Shown here: positions 16,064 through 23,719 of the stretch, piece after piece
Layout: every line of letters starts with the position of its first letter
Position numbering within the stretch: the first letter of the stretch is position 1
Source: Gracilariopsis chorda
Lineage: Eukaryota; Rhodophyta; Florideophyceae; Gracilariales; Gracilariaceae
Length of the DNA stretch: 25,606 bases
Assembly (NCBI GenBank): GCA_003194525.1
Contig: NBIV01000442.1
Location: 1-25,606 of the forward strand
Direction of reading: 5' to 3'
Position numbers and translations under genes: made by a program
The notes under the pieces: model-generated
What the model was told of the DNA's origin: nothing
Database searches by the model: none
Seen by the model: the letters and a program-made list of their open reading frames with translations, nothing else

Positions 16064-17911
16064 ATGGGTGATAAAAGCGCGTGCGCCGTCTCCGGTTCTC
16101 CGGTAAATCCCTCTGCACCAGAGTCAACACTTCCTGCTACTGCAGCTGTCATTTCCTCACCTCGCATCAGCACTTCCTCGTCACCGAGCGCACTCCGACA
16201 AACAACAACGACCACCCTCGAAGAGGGAGAAATGAACAACGACAACAACATCACCAACAACAGCCAACCTCCGAGGTCTCTCGGGCGATACACCACCGGT
16301 TTCCGGTCAGCTCCCCTGCCTCAGGGCGATCAACCTCCGGTACAACCGGGAAATATGGCTGCTGAAGCCAACCATCCCTTCGCATTACCACTTTCGGTGG
16401 TGTCCTCCGGGACCACTCCGGTGTCCAACTGGCCAACTTACAACACCCTGGTGGGGCTCAACCCGATGAATCGGAATCACGCGTCGCGCCTGCGCCTTGC
16501 CCCGTGGTTTCACCCGGTCGCCGTCCTCAATGAGGGATTGGTCACCGCTTATGCGGATGGTTCAGACACCCTTCCGGGGGATCTGCCCAGAGCAGTCACC
16601 ACATCGTGGGATTGGCGTCACCGGATTGCGATTCCGCGTCACCACCTCCGAAGAAATTCGGGCGAGACCGTCGCTGCGGCGCAGACCGCGCTGACGCGCA
16701 TGGCGTACCAACGGCAGAGCCGGGCTCCGTTCGATGTACCGGTCCCACCGGAGTTTGGCTTCGACATTAGCCACTTCCGCACCCGCGGGGAGATTGGCTA
16801 CGGCGAGAAGCTGTCCCGCCTCGAGACCCTCGCTTGGAGGAATTTCCCCGCAGCGCGGCAAGAGGCCCTTTGTTGGGAGCGACCGATCATTCGGGCGGAG
16901 TTCAGGTATCTTTCCCGGCAATACCGGTCAAACTTCCTCCAGAACTTCATCCGCTATGAGCGGCGTTGGCGATCCCGATTCGGGTATTTCATCCCGTATC
17001 AGAACGTGGAGATAGAGCGGATTGCGCCGCCTCACCGACTGGGTCGGTACGTAGCACTCCCCGAGTGGTGGCGCTTCCATGAAGCCTGCCGGGGGTGCTA
17101 CGTAGAACTTCCGCCGGTACTTACGTACCTCGGTTCGCTGCTCATGCAGGATCCCCGGTCGGGGTTGTGGTCCGTAGTGGTTACGGAGTGGGCGGCCCGC
17201 AATGCGGCTTATATCCTCAACGAGGCGTACGACCAGTATCGTCTCTGGTTCCTTCAACCGCGTGTGCGGGCAGCGATCCGAAACCTGGATCTTCGCATCC
17301 CCCTTGGGGGCCAGGCCAACAATGAAGAGGTCCTCCAATTACTTGGGTACATCGACAGCGTTAGCTGGAGTGAGGTCCCGCTGGAGCAAAGCGGTCGTCT
17401 GGATGGCGGCAGCGGTAACACCGGTGGTCCGGGACTCGGTAGAAACACCGCCCTTGCGGGGGATTTTATCTACTTCGACCCCTGGGAGTTCCGGGAAATT
17501 TCCTCCGAGGAGGCGCGAGAGCTTCGCGATACGCCCCGGCATGTGCCGGAAGACCATCCGGTGGGGTACGTCGATTCTGACGACTACTACCACGCATACG
17601 GCGGGGATGACCCAATGGTCGATAACGAACCGGAAGAACCCGGGGAGATGGACGTAGAGGAAACCGGCGCTAGCGCGGAAGCTTTCCCAGAGGGGGCATC
17701 TCCGGCCGAGCCGGCTGCTGACCCTTCAACGGCAAGTGCCGGACCTTCAATCCCCAGCGGGGTGACGGCGAATGAAAACGAAATCATCGCACGTTTCCTC
17801 CGGGGTGCCGGTCTTAGCGCTGCCGAGGTATCGGGGGATGTCACCACCATGGCGGACGCGTTGGCCTACCGCCTCGCTGGTGGTTACGCCCCGGACGATG
17901 GGGGTGAGTGA
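16064..17911 (+). CDS. Antisense accessory ORF inside element 2, function unknown
   Basis: This uninterrupted 615-residue frame is antisense to gag-pol and lies between the polypurine tract and the chromodomain. The ATG at 16064 has a strong context (A at -3, G at +4) and lies 57 bp inside from the LTR. Residues 1-65 are Ser/Thr/Pro-rich. Residues about 115-430 look like one globular domain rich in Trp, Tyr and Arg (EFRYLSRQYRSNFLQNFIRY, WWRFHEACRGCYVELPP). Residues 455-565 are acidic and Pro-rich. The last 45 form a probable helix pair (IIARFLRGAGLSAAEVSG). I see no signal peptide, membrane segment, zinc finger or catalytic motif, so an envelope protein is unlikely. Some plant gypsy elements such as Grande carry antisense genes at this place, but I see no similarity that names this one. 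Staying open when gag and early pol are broken hints at real coding. Confidence 0.75.
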   Translation: MGDKSACAVSGSPVNPSAPESTLPATAAVISSPRISTSSSPSALRQTTTTTLEEGEMNNDNNITNNSQPPRSLGRYTTGFRSAPLPQGDQPPVQPGNMAAEANHPFALPLSVVSSGTTPVSNWPTYNTLVGLNPMNRNHASRLRLAPWFHPVAVLNEGLVTAYADGSDTLPGDLPRAVTTSWDWRHRIAIPRHHLRRNSGETVAAAQTALTRMAYQRQSRAPFDVPVPPEFGFDISHFRTRGEIGYGEKLSRLETLAWRNFPAARQEALCWERPIIRAEFRYLSRQYRSNFLQNFIRYERRWRSRFGYFIPYQNVEIERIAPPHRLGRYVALPEWWRFHEACRGCYVELPPVLTYLGSLLMQDPRSGLWSVVVTEWAARNAAYILNEAYDQYRLWFLQPRVRAAIRNLDLRIPLGGQANNEEVLQLLGYIDSVSWSEVPLEQSGRLDGGSGNTGGPGLGRNTALAGDFIYFDPWEFREISSEEARELRDTPRHVPEDHPVGYVDSDDYYHAYGGDDPMVDNEPEEPGEMDVEETGASAEAFPEGASPAEPAADPSTASAGPSIPSGVTANENEIIARFLRGAGLSAAEVSGDVTTMADALAYRLAGGYAPDDGGE

Positions 17912-17998
17912 AACCTCTGGTCCAGTTTCCTGGTTCTTCTTTCCCTGGCTATGCCAGTTAGTGTAGTGTAGTATCGTGAGGAGCTAGCTGCTCCCCTG

Positions 17999-18004
17999 AA
18001 TAAA
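17999..18004 (+). promoter_or_regulatory. AATAAA, candidate polyadenylation signal of the antisense gene
   Basis: A canonical AATAAA begins 88 nt after the TGA of the antisense ORF and lies before the end of pol (18104, opposite strand). This would let the antisense transcript end without running through the chromodomain sequence. The six-base match alone is weak evidence. Confidence 0.45.
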
Positions 18005-18103
18005 CTTTCCCGTTTAGAACGGTGATTTCCGATTAGCATTCCCCGTCTTAGACGGACTTTCCCTTGCTATCCTTTCTCATTGCCCTCCGCTCGCGCGGCA
18101 ACG

Positions 18104-21100
18104 TTACCCAACTTGGGCCTTAACCAGCGTGGCTGGGGCTGCAGTTCCCGTTTGACGGTGGTATCGCACGATCTGCGACCGTGGGAGGTGTTCAATTGGC
18201 TCCCACGTATCCCCACTGGGGTCGTACCCGTACCAGCGGACGCGGTATTGTAGAATACCATCCTGGTCCCAGGTGTGTCCGACAAGTCGGTCTACTACGA
18301 ACTCTCGTTCGTAGACCTGCCGGCCGTGCCGGGTGGTGGTTGTACTCCCTTGCGAGGGTTGTCCGCGGTGCGGTATAATGTCCCTTAGCAGGGTGTTCGG
18401 CAATAACTCCGACGTTGCCGTGCGCTGTCCTAGTGGCCGCTGCTCATGCGGGAAAATATCCCTCAAGAGGGTGTGTGGTGTCACGGTTTTCCCCGGCAAG
18501 TCATTCCCCATTGGGGTGTCGTTGTTCCCGTCTTCACGGTAGACCGGGCGAACCCCCAGTCGGCGGGGGACTTGGGCTCCGCTTTCGCGGTTGAGCTCAC
18601 GAACCGCGAGTTTGCGGGAAGATGACCGCTCCTGCGGAATCGGCGTTTCCACGATCCCCTGGGGGGTCCCGTGCGACACGGTGGTTGGATGGCAAACCGC
18701 CTCCCTGCCAGGCGCACGAGCGCTCTGCACCGTACGTTCCGGCGGCGCCGTGGTGTCCCCGGCTACTGGGGGGTTGCCTAAGGCTAACTCCGGTACACCG
18801 GTATTTTGGTCAAAATTCCCCTTTGGGGGGTGCCGGGCAGGTGCCGATGACACCCTTTTCAGGGGCCTGGCCGCTAAGTGCGGTGCACCGTCTCCATGAG
18901 GAGGAGCAGCGTCCGGTACGACCGGTTTCGAGCGTGCGATGGCGCGCGTTTTTCCCGAGTTCCTCGGTTCTTCGCCGCAGCGTTGCGGTGGTTGGCGCAA
19001 ATTATTCCCCGGAACGGGGGCTTCGATTCCGTCTGCGACGGGGAGCGTTTCCGAGCGCTGCGCGCCAGGGCCTGAAGCTTCGGATGCGGCTTGGCTACCC
19101 TTTTCCCCGATAGGGGTGTGGGTATTTCCCAGCGGCGCTGGTGTATCTGGGCGCCTCTTCTCCGCGGGGCGCGGGTCTGAGCGACCTGATTGAACCGCTT
19201 CCGCGGGGACTTCCGCCAATGGCGGCTTTGAGGCATCTCCCTGCTCAGGGGATTGAGGGCGATTGTCGCCGTACTCCCGTATCGGGGATCCTTCCCTGAC
19301 AGGGGTGTGCGGTAGCTGCGTTTCAGCTTCCCGTGTAACACGGTGTATTCCCCGCCTTTGCGGGACCTGCGCGTCTGGTTCCTGTTGCACAGCGCTGCCC
19401 GAGGACGGGGGATTAGTGTCGCGTGAGATACTCCGTGCTCCACGGTCAGTTGTCCGTATGGTACGGCGTGTTTCCCGTTGCGACGGCGATCTCATTCCTC
19501 GAAAACGAGTGTTCTCCTCCCCCTCCTGAGACGGAGCGGCGGGATAAGGGATAACATGCCCCGCCTGGCGGGTGTAGATTCGCGCCATAGGGGCGGGCAC
19601 AGAGAGGCCCGAATTACCCGGCTGAGCCGGTGAGTCCGACAAGGTCGGTAGGTCTGAGAGTCCCCGGGAGGGGTGTGGTAGCACGGTAGGCCGTCTCACC
19701 ACCGATGTATCGGATGCAGAGCCATATTCCAGCGTAGGGTCCAGCGTAGCTGGTGCAGCCTCAGTCGAGGGTGGCGGAGCTAGCACGATGCGGTCGCGAG
19801 ATAACCGCTCATGCGCGTCACCCATTTCCACAACCACTGTGTCCGTCGTGACGGAGATAACCTTGAAAGGACCATCCGCCACAGGCGAGAGCTTATGGTG
19901 CTTCTCCCTTTCAGGGTTGTAGTACTCCTTGCGGACGAATACGAAGTCCCCGGAGTTGATCTGTTCCGGTTTGCCTCCTCGCAAGCGAGCATCGAAATTC
20001 CGTTTGTAGACGGCTTGGGCGCGGTCCATCGCCTTCCGCGCTGCGGGTACCAGCTTGGTCAGCCATGCTTTCCACTTCTGGCGGTAATCCTTCACAGAAG
20101 GGAACGCGTCCAACGTAGGTTGGGATTCCAACGCCATTGGCGGGGGTGTCCGTGAAAGGACCAACTCGAAAGGGGATATTCCGGTAGTCCGGTGTACCTG
20201 CGTATTGTACGCAAAGGTCACGGCATCCGTGTAGATATCCCAAGTCTTGGGGTGGTCAGCCGTGTAAGCACGGAGAGCTGCGAGCATTGTCCGGTTGAAA
20301 CGCTCGACCTGCCCATTAGACTGGGGATGATACGTGGTCGTGAAGAGATTCTTCACGTCCAGTATCCGACAGACGTCCTGGAAAAATCGCGATGCGAACT
20401 GTTTCCCGTTGTCGGAAAGTAGCTCCAAAGGAGGTCCGTAGGCAAACACCCAATGCCGCACAAAGGCGTGAGCGACCGTGTAGGCGGTAATCCTCTTTAG
20501 AGGGACTGTCCGAACTAGTTTCGAGAACCTGTCCGTAATAACGAGTAGGAACTTGTTGCCTCTCCTGGTAGAGAGCAATGGTCCGAGAATGTCAATTGCG
20601 ACAAACTCGAGCGGCGCCCTGGCGGGGAATAGCTTCATCCGTTTGGAGTGCTTCCGGAGTTTGACCCGGTTCTTCGCGCATTGCGTGCAAAACCGCACCG
20701 TAGCGTAGCAATCAACCGCCATGGCGGGCCAGTAGAAATCCCTGCGAAGGGTTAGATAAAGCTTCCTCCCACCGGAGTGTCCCCCGAGTTTCGGGTAATG
20801 CGAAAGGTGCAATATCCGCTTCTGTAGCGTGTGCGGTACCACAACTTGTGGGGTAGCCTCGACGGTCCTCACGAGGTAACCAATGTCGTTCACCCCGAAG
20901 GGGAGGTTCTCTCCGCCGTTGAGGCGTGCACGTATCCTTGTACAGAAGGGGTCCCCGAATTGTTCTCGGATCATTTCCTCGGTCTCAACCGGTACATAAG
21001 TTCCCGGTATGGGTTTCTCAGAATCATCTCGCGATGCGAGTAGGTAGTCGAAGTCAGCATCTTCGTCCCAGTTTTCTGGCTCAGCCTCGACGGCCCATTC

Positions 21101-22204
21101 CGGATCATCCGGGTCCATTGCCATGAAACATGGGACTTCATCATCCTCCGTTGGGAGTGCCTCCCCACTTGTGGGTAAACGCGACAGAGCGTCGGCTTGG
21201 GTGTTCTGCGCGCCCTTTTTATAAATGACTTGGAAGTCATATTCCGCGAGGCGGAGTCTCCAGCGCATGAGGCGTCCCGACGGGTCGGAGATATTCATTA
21301 ACCACCTCAGTGAGGAATGATCCGTGTACACGGTGAAATGGACTCCCATAAGGTAGGGGCGCAGAGTGGTCATCGCCCATACGACGGCGAGGCACTCTTT
21401 CTCCGATACGGAGTAGTTCCGCTCATGGACATTGAGCGAGCGCGACCAATAACCAATTGGGTGTCGTTCCCCCTCGGGGGTGGTTTGAAAAAGAGCACAC
21501 CCGACTTGGTAGTCGCTCGAGTCCGTATCTACGGAGTATGGCAACCCAAGTTTTGGGAGATGTAGGATTGGTGCTGATGTGACAGCCTCCTTCAAGGAGT
21601 TAAAGGCTTCCGATTGCCCGGGCGTAAATGTTCCCAGTTTTGGGGGGTTCCCCTTTCGCAACAACGCGTTCAGGGGCGCTGCAGTATCCGAAAAGTTCGG
21701 GATAAACCGTCGATAGACGTTGACCAGCCCCAGAAAGGAGCGCAGTTCCGTTTGAGTACGGGGTTCTTTCGCCTCAACGAGGGATTTGACTCGAGCTTTC
21801 TCGATCGCTAACCGTCCAGGACGGATAATGTGACCCAGATACTTCACAGTATCTGTGAAAAACTCGCATTTCCTCAACTTGAGGGTAATTCCCGCATCGC
21901 GGAGTACGGTCAGCACGTCTCGGACGTGAGTGAGATGGTCGTCCAACGAGTTGGAGAAGATGATAATATCATCAAGGTAGACCAGACAACTCCGCCACTT
22001 AAAGCGGTTGAGTAGAATATCTACTGCACGCTGAAAGGTGGCGGGGGCGTTGGTTAACCCAAATGGCATCCGCTTGAAGCGGTACGTTCCTGCATGGCAG
22101 GTGAATGCGGTTTTTGTCGCGATCCTCCTGTCTGACAGGTACTTGCCAATATCCCCAATTGGCATCAAGGGCCGTGAACACGGTGGCGTCTCCAAGGGAG
22201 TCAA
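18104..22204 (-). CDS. pol: Pol of element 2: RT (C-terminal part), RNase H, integrase, linker and chromodomain
   Basis: This open frame has 1366 residues, although its first Met (22204) only marks where this frame opens. The true pol starts upstream across a frameshift. RT motifs are MPFGLTNAP and YLDD (76-79). RNase H is at about 220-340 (SVDTDSSDYQ, SEKECLAVVW, VYTDHSSL). Integrase has the HHCC finger (466-509), then D538, D598 and E634, a D,D(35)E triad, and the GPF module near 778. Residues 810-1297 form an unusually long Pro/Arg/Gly-rich linker with a repeated TLLRDI(F/I)PH motif. A chromodomain at 1298-1350 (VRWYGYDPSGDTWEPIEHL) should read histone marks and steer integration. The protein acts in the particle and then in the nucleus. 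Confidence 0.95.
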   Translation of the reverse strand: MTPLETPPCSRPLMPIGDIGKYLSDRRIATKTAFTCHAGTYRFKRMPFGLTNAPATFQRAVDILLNRFKWRSCLVYLDDIIIFSNSLDDHLTHVRDVLTVLRDAGITLKLRKCEFFTDTVKYLGHIIRPGRLAIEKARVKSLVEAKEPRTQTELRSFLGLVNVYRRFIPNFSDTAAPLNALLRKGNPPKLGTFTPGQSEAFNSLKEAVTSAPILHLPKLGLPYSVDTDSSDYQVGCALFQTTPEGERHPIGYWSRSLNVHERNYSVSEKECLAVVWAMTTLRPYLMGVHFTVYTDHSSLRWLMNISDPSGRLMRWRLRLAEYDFQVIYKKGAQNTQADALSRLPTSGEALPTEDDEVPCFMAMDPDDPEWAVEAEPENWDEDADFDYLLASRDDSEKPIPGTYVPVETEEMIREQFGDPFCTRIRARLNGGENLPFGVNDIGYLVRTVEATPQVVVPHTLQKRILHLSHYPKLGGHSGGRKLYLTLRRDFYWPAMAVDCYATVRFCTQCAKNRVKLRKHSKRMKLFPARAPLEFVAIDILGPLLSTRRGNKFLLVITDRFSKLVRTVPLKRITAYTVAHAFVRHWVFAYGPPLELLSDNGKQFASRFFQDVCRILDVKNLFTTTYHPQSNGQVERFNRTMLAALRAYTADHPKTWDIYTDAVTFAYNTQVHRTTGISPFELVLSRTPPPMALESQPTLDAFPSVKDYRQKWKAWLTKLVPAARKAMDRAQAVYKRNFDARLRGGKPEQINSGDFVFVRKEYYNPEREKHHKLSPVADGPFKVISVTTDTVVVEMGDAHERLSRDRIVLAPPPSTEAAPATLDPTLEYGSASDTSVVRRPTVLPHPSRGLSDLPTLSDSPAQPGNSGLSVPAPMARIYTRQAGHVIPYPAAPSQEGEENTRFRGMRSPSQRETRRTIRTTDRGARSISRDTNPPSSGSAVQQEPDAQVPQRRGIHRVTREAETQLPHTPVREGSPIREYGDNRPQSPEQGDASKPPLAEVPAEAVQSGRSDPRPAEKRRPDTPAPLGNTHTPIGEKGSQAASEASGPGAQRSETLPVADGIEAPVPGNNLRQPPQRCGEEPRNSGKTRAIARSKPVVPDAAPPHGDGAPHLAARPLKRVSSAPARHPPKGNFDQNTGVPELALGNPPVAGDTTAPPERTVQSARAPGREAVCHPTTVSHGTPQGIVETPIPQERSSSRKLAVRELNRESGAQVPRRLGVRPVYREDGNNDTPMGNDLPGKTVTPHTLLRDIFPHEQRPLGQRTATSELLPNTLLRDIIPHRGQPSQGSTTTTRHGRQVYEREFVVDRLVGHTWDQDGILQYRVRWYGYDPSGDTWEPIEHLPRSQIVRYHRQTGTAAPATLVKAQVG
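18314..19777. repeat. Dense array of micro-hairpins within the pol linker
   Basis: Short perfect inverted repeats follow one another every 20-45 bp. At least eleven have the same build, a 5-bp stem with a 3-nt loop, and all begin CC and end GG: starts at 18669, 18913, 18955, 19007, 19029, 19213, 19331, 19433, 19454, 19636 and 19741. Others have 4-bp stems with 4-nt loops (18382, 18528, 18579, 18626), or 6-bp stems with a 1-nt loop (19560, 19618). A single-site chance of about 1 in 1024 for a 5-3-5 hairpin predicts one to three in this length. The array coincides with the linker codons, and the gag C-terminus and antisense ORF also carry such hairpins. Confidence 0.8.
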
Positions 22205-23712
22205 TGCACTCGTCCATACGAGGGATGGGGTACGTGTCCCTAACAGTCACGGCATTGAGCCGGCGGTAGTCGACACAGAACCTCCAGGTTCCGTCAGCCT
22301 TTAAAGCCAGTACAACTGGGGATGCCCAGGGCGATTGAGCGGGCTCAATCACACCTGCGCGGAGCATCTTGTCCACCTGGGACTGCTCCTCTTCCCGAGC
22401 TTTCGGACCTGCCCTGTAAGGGGGTTGTGCAACCGGTCGCGCACCGGGGATTAAATCGATCCGGTGTTCCGTTGCATCAATCTCGCCAAGCGAGCCATCC
22501 CACATTGTGGTGAATTCCCGTAACATAGTACGGAGTTTGTCGCGGTGCGACTCTGGCACGTGGCTGAAGTCCAGCGCTTCAAGTGCTTTTTCCGGATCAA
22601 TCCGGTCATTGCTCGATGGAGCATTGTCCTGTGGAACAGGTGTGGTTCGCAATTCCGAGTTACTCGGTATGTTCGACGCTGAAGTAGCGGTTTCCTCCCC
22701 CTCCTTAGACTTGACGTCTTCGGACGGCGGGGTGAACTCCTCAGAAGAGGTGGTAACTCCGAGTACATCGGCGGCTGTCATCTTCGTTGGCAGCATTCCC
22801 ATAGGATGGGGGTTACACTCCCAATTACTTGGTGTTTGACCAGATACTGGGGGTGTTTGCCAAGGTTGGCAACCAATATCCGGAAAGGAACATCCGGGGA
22901 AATGGAGACAATTCCATTAGCCAGCGCCAGCTGGGATTTCTCGTACAACGAGGCGAGGGGTTGTATAACCCGAAGACCGTGTTGACGGGAATTTACCTGT
23001 ACCCAGACTTGGGACTCAGCCGGTATAGAAACCGAGGCAGCGACGCGGAGCTTGGTGACTCGCGGGACGCGGGCGGTGGTTCCTGCGCAGCAGGGAGCGG
23101 AACTTGTTTCCGAGAGGACCGCTTTAGCGGGCGGCGAACAATCGGAACCGACGATCCGTCGTCAAGTTCTACACGCCTGAGGCGGGGCCTGATTGCGTCG
23201 ACAAATCTGTCGCAGTAATCACATCCCAGTATAACTGGTGCTGCCAATGAACGGCAAACGATGAAGTCCAACTTCACCACAGAGGTACCAAGTCTCACGA
23301 CGAGGTCCACCGTGCCCACCGTTTGTAACGGGTTGTTATTCGCATCCGAAATGTCGGGGACCGCGTCAGAGCGGATACGAGACCGCACAAGCGGGGGTAA
23401 CAATGATTCCACAACGAAGTTGGGGCCTGCACCTGTATCCAGGACGGTGAGAAACCTCACCATAAACTGGGGATCAAGGCCAAGGTCGGCATAGACCTTA
23501 TAGTTGCGCTTGGCCATGATCAAGAACTCTACCGGGAATCCGGGGATTTTTACTCCGTATCCACGGGCGACGCAACACACCGAGGTGCGCAGAGTCCGCG
23601 TCAGCGGTGTCTTTCCTCGAGAGGATTTTCACCGGGGAGCGAGGCAGGGACGCCTCGGGCGCCAACAGCCTCTTGTCTGAGGACGCCTCTCCCAAAGGGG
23701 AGACTCCCTCAG
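22111..23712 (-). pseudogene. pol: Pol of element 2: protease and N-terminal RT, broken by frameshifts
   Basis: Pieces align in order with the pol of element 1. At 23498-23695 the N-terminal part reads LPRSPVKILSRK and LRRPWIRSKN. After a frame change near 23525 the protease follows, with the active site VLDTGAGPN (about 23430-23445). Another change near 22995-22830 covers the part after the protease. The next frame (21999-22802) holds WRFCVDYRRLN and the first catalytic Asp in TALDANWGYW, then leaves phase at the T-run 22111-22115. One extra base there separates it from the long downstream pol frame. There is no in-frame stop of the substitution type, only one-base shifts, several in homopolymers. 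The -1 frame relative to gag is the same as in element 1. Confidence 0.88.
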
Positions 23713-23719
23713 TTAGTTT
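23698..23719 (-). promoter_or_regulatory. Candidate programmed -1 frameshift signal, gag to pol, element 2
   Basis: The minus strand reads GGAAAACTAA (gag stop at 23713-23715), four bases, then the hairpin GGGAG-T-CTCCC (23698-23708). The stop, spacing and hairpin are identical to those of element 1, although the bases between differ (TCTT against CTGA). A second hairpin, CCGCC/GGCGG, lies just upstream at 23721-23733. Pol starts in the -1 frame in both elements. Confidence 0.6.

Noticed and set aside
16064..17911. Envelope gene in the env position after pol
   Set aside because: The ORF is on the opposite strand and has no signal peptide, transmembrane segment or fusion-type stretch.
18314..19777. 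CRISPR-like array
   Set aside because: The hairpins have different stem sequences and no constant repeat with unique spacers, and the stretch is coding in a eukaryotic retroelement.
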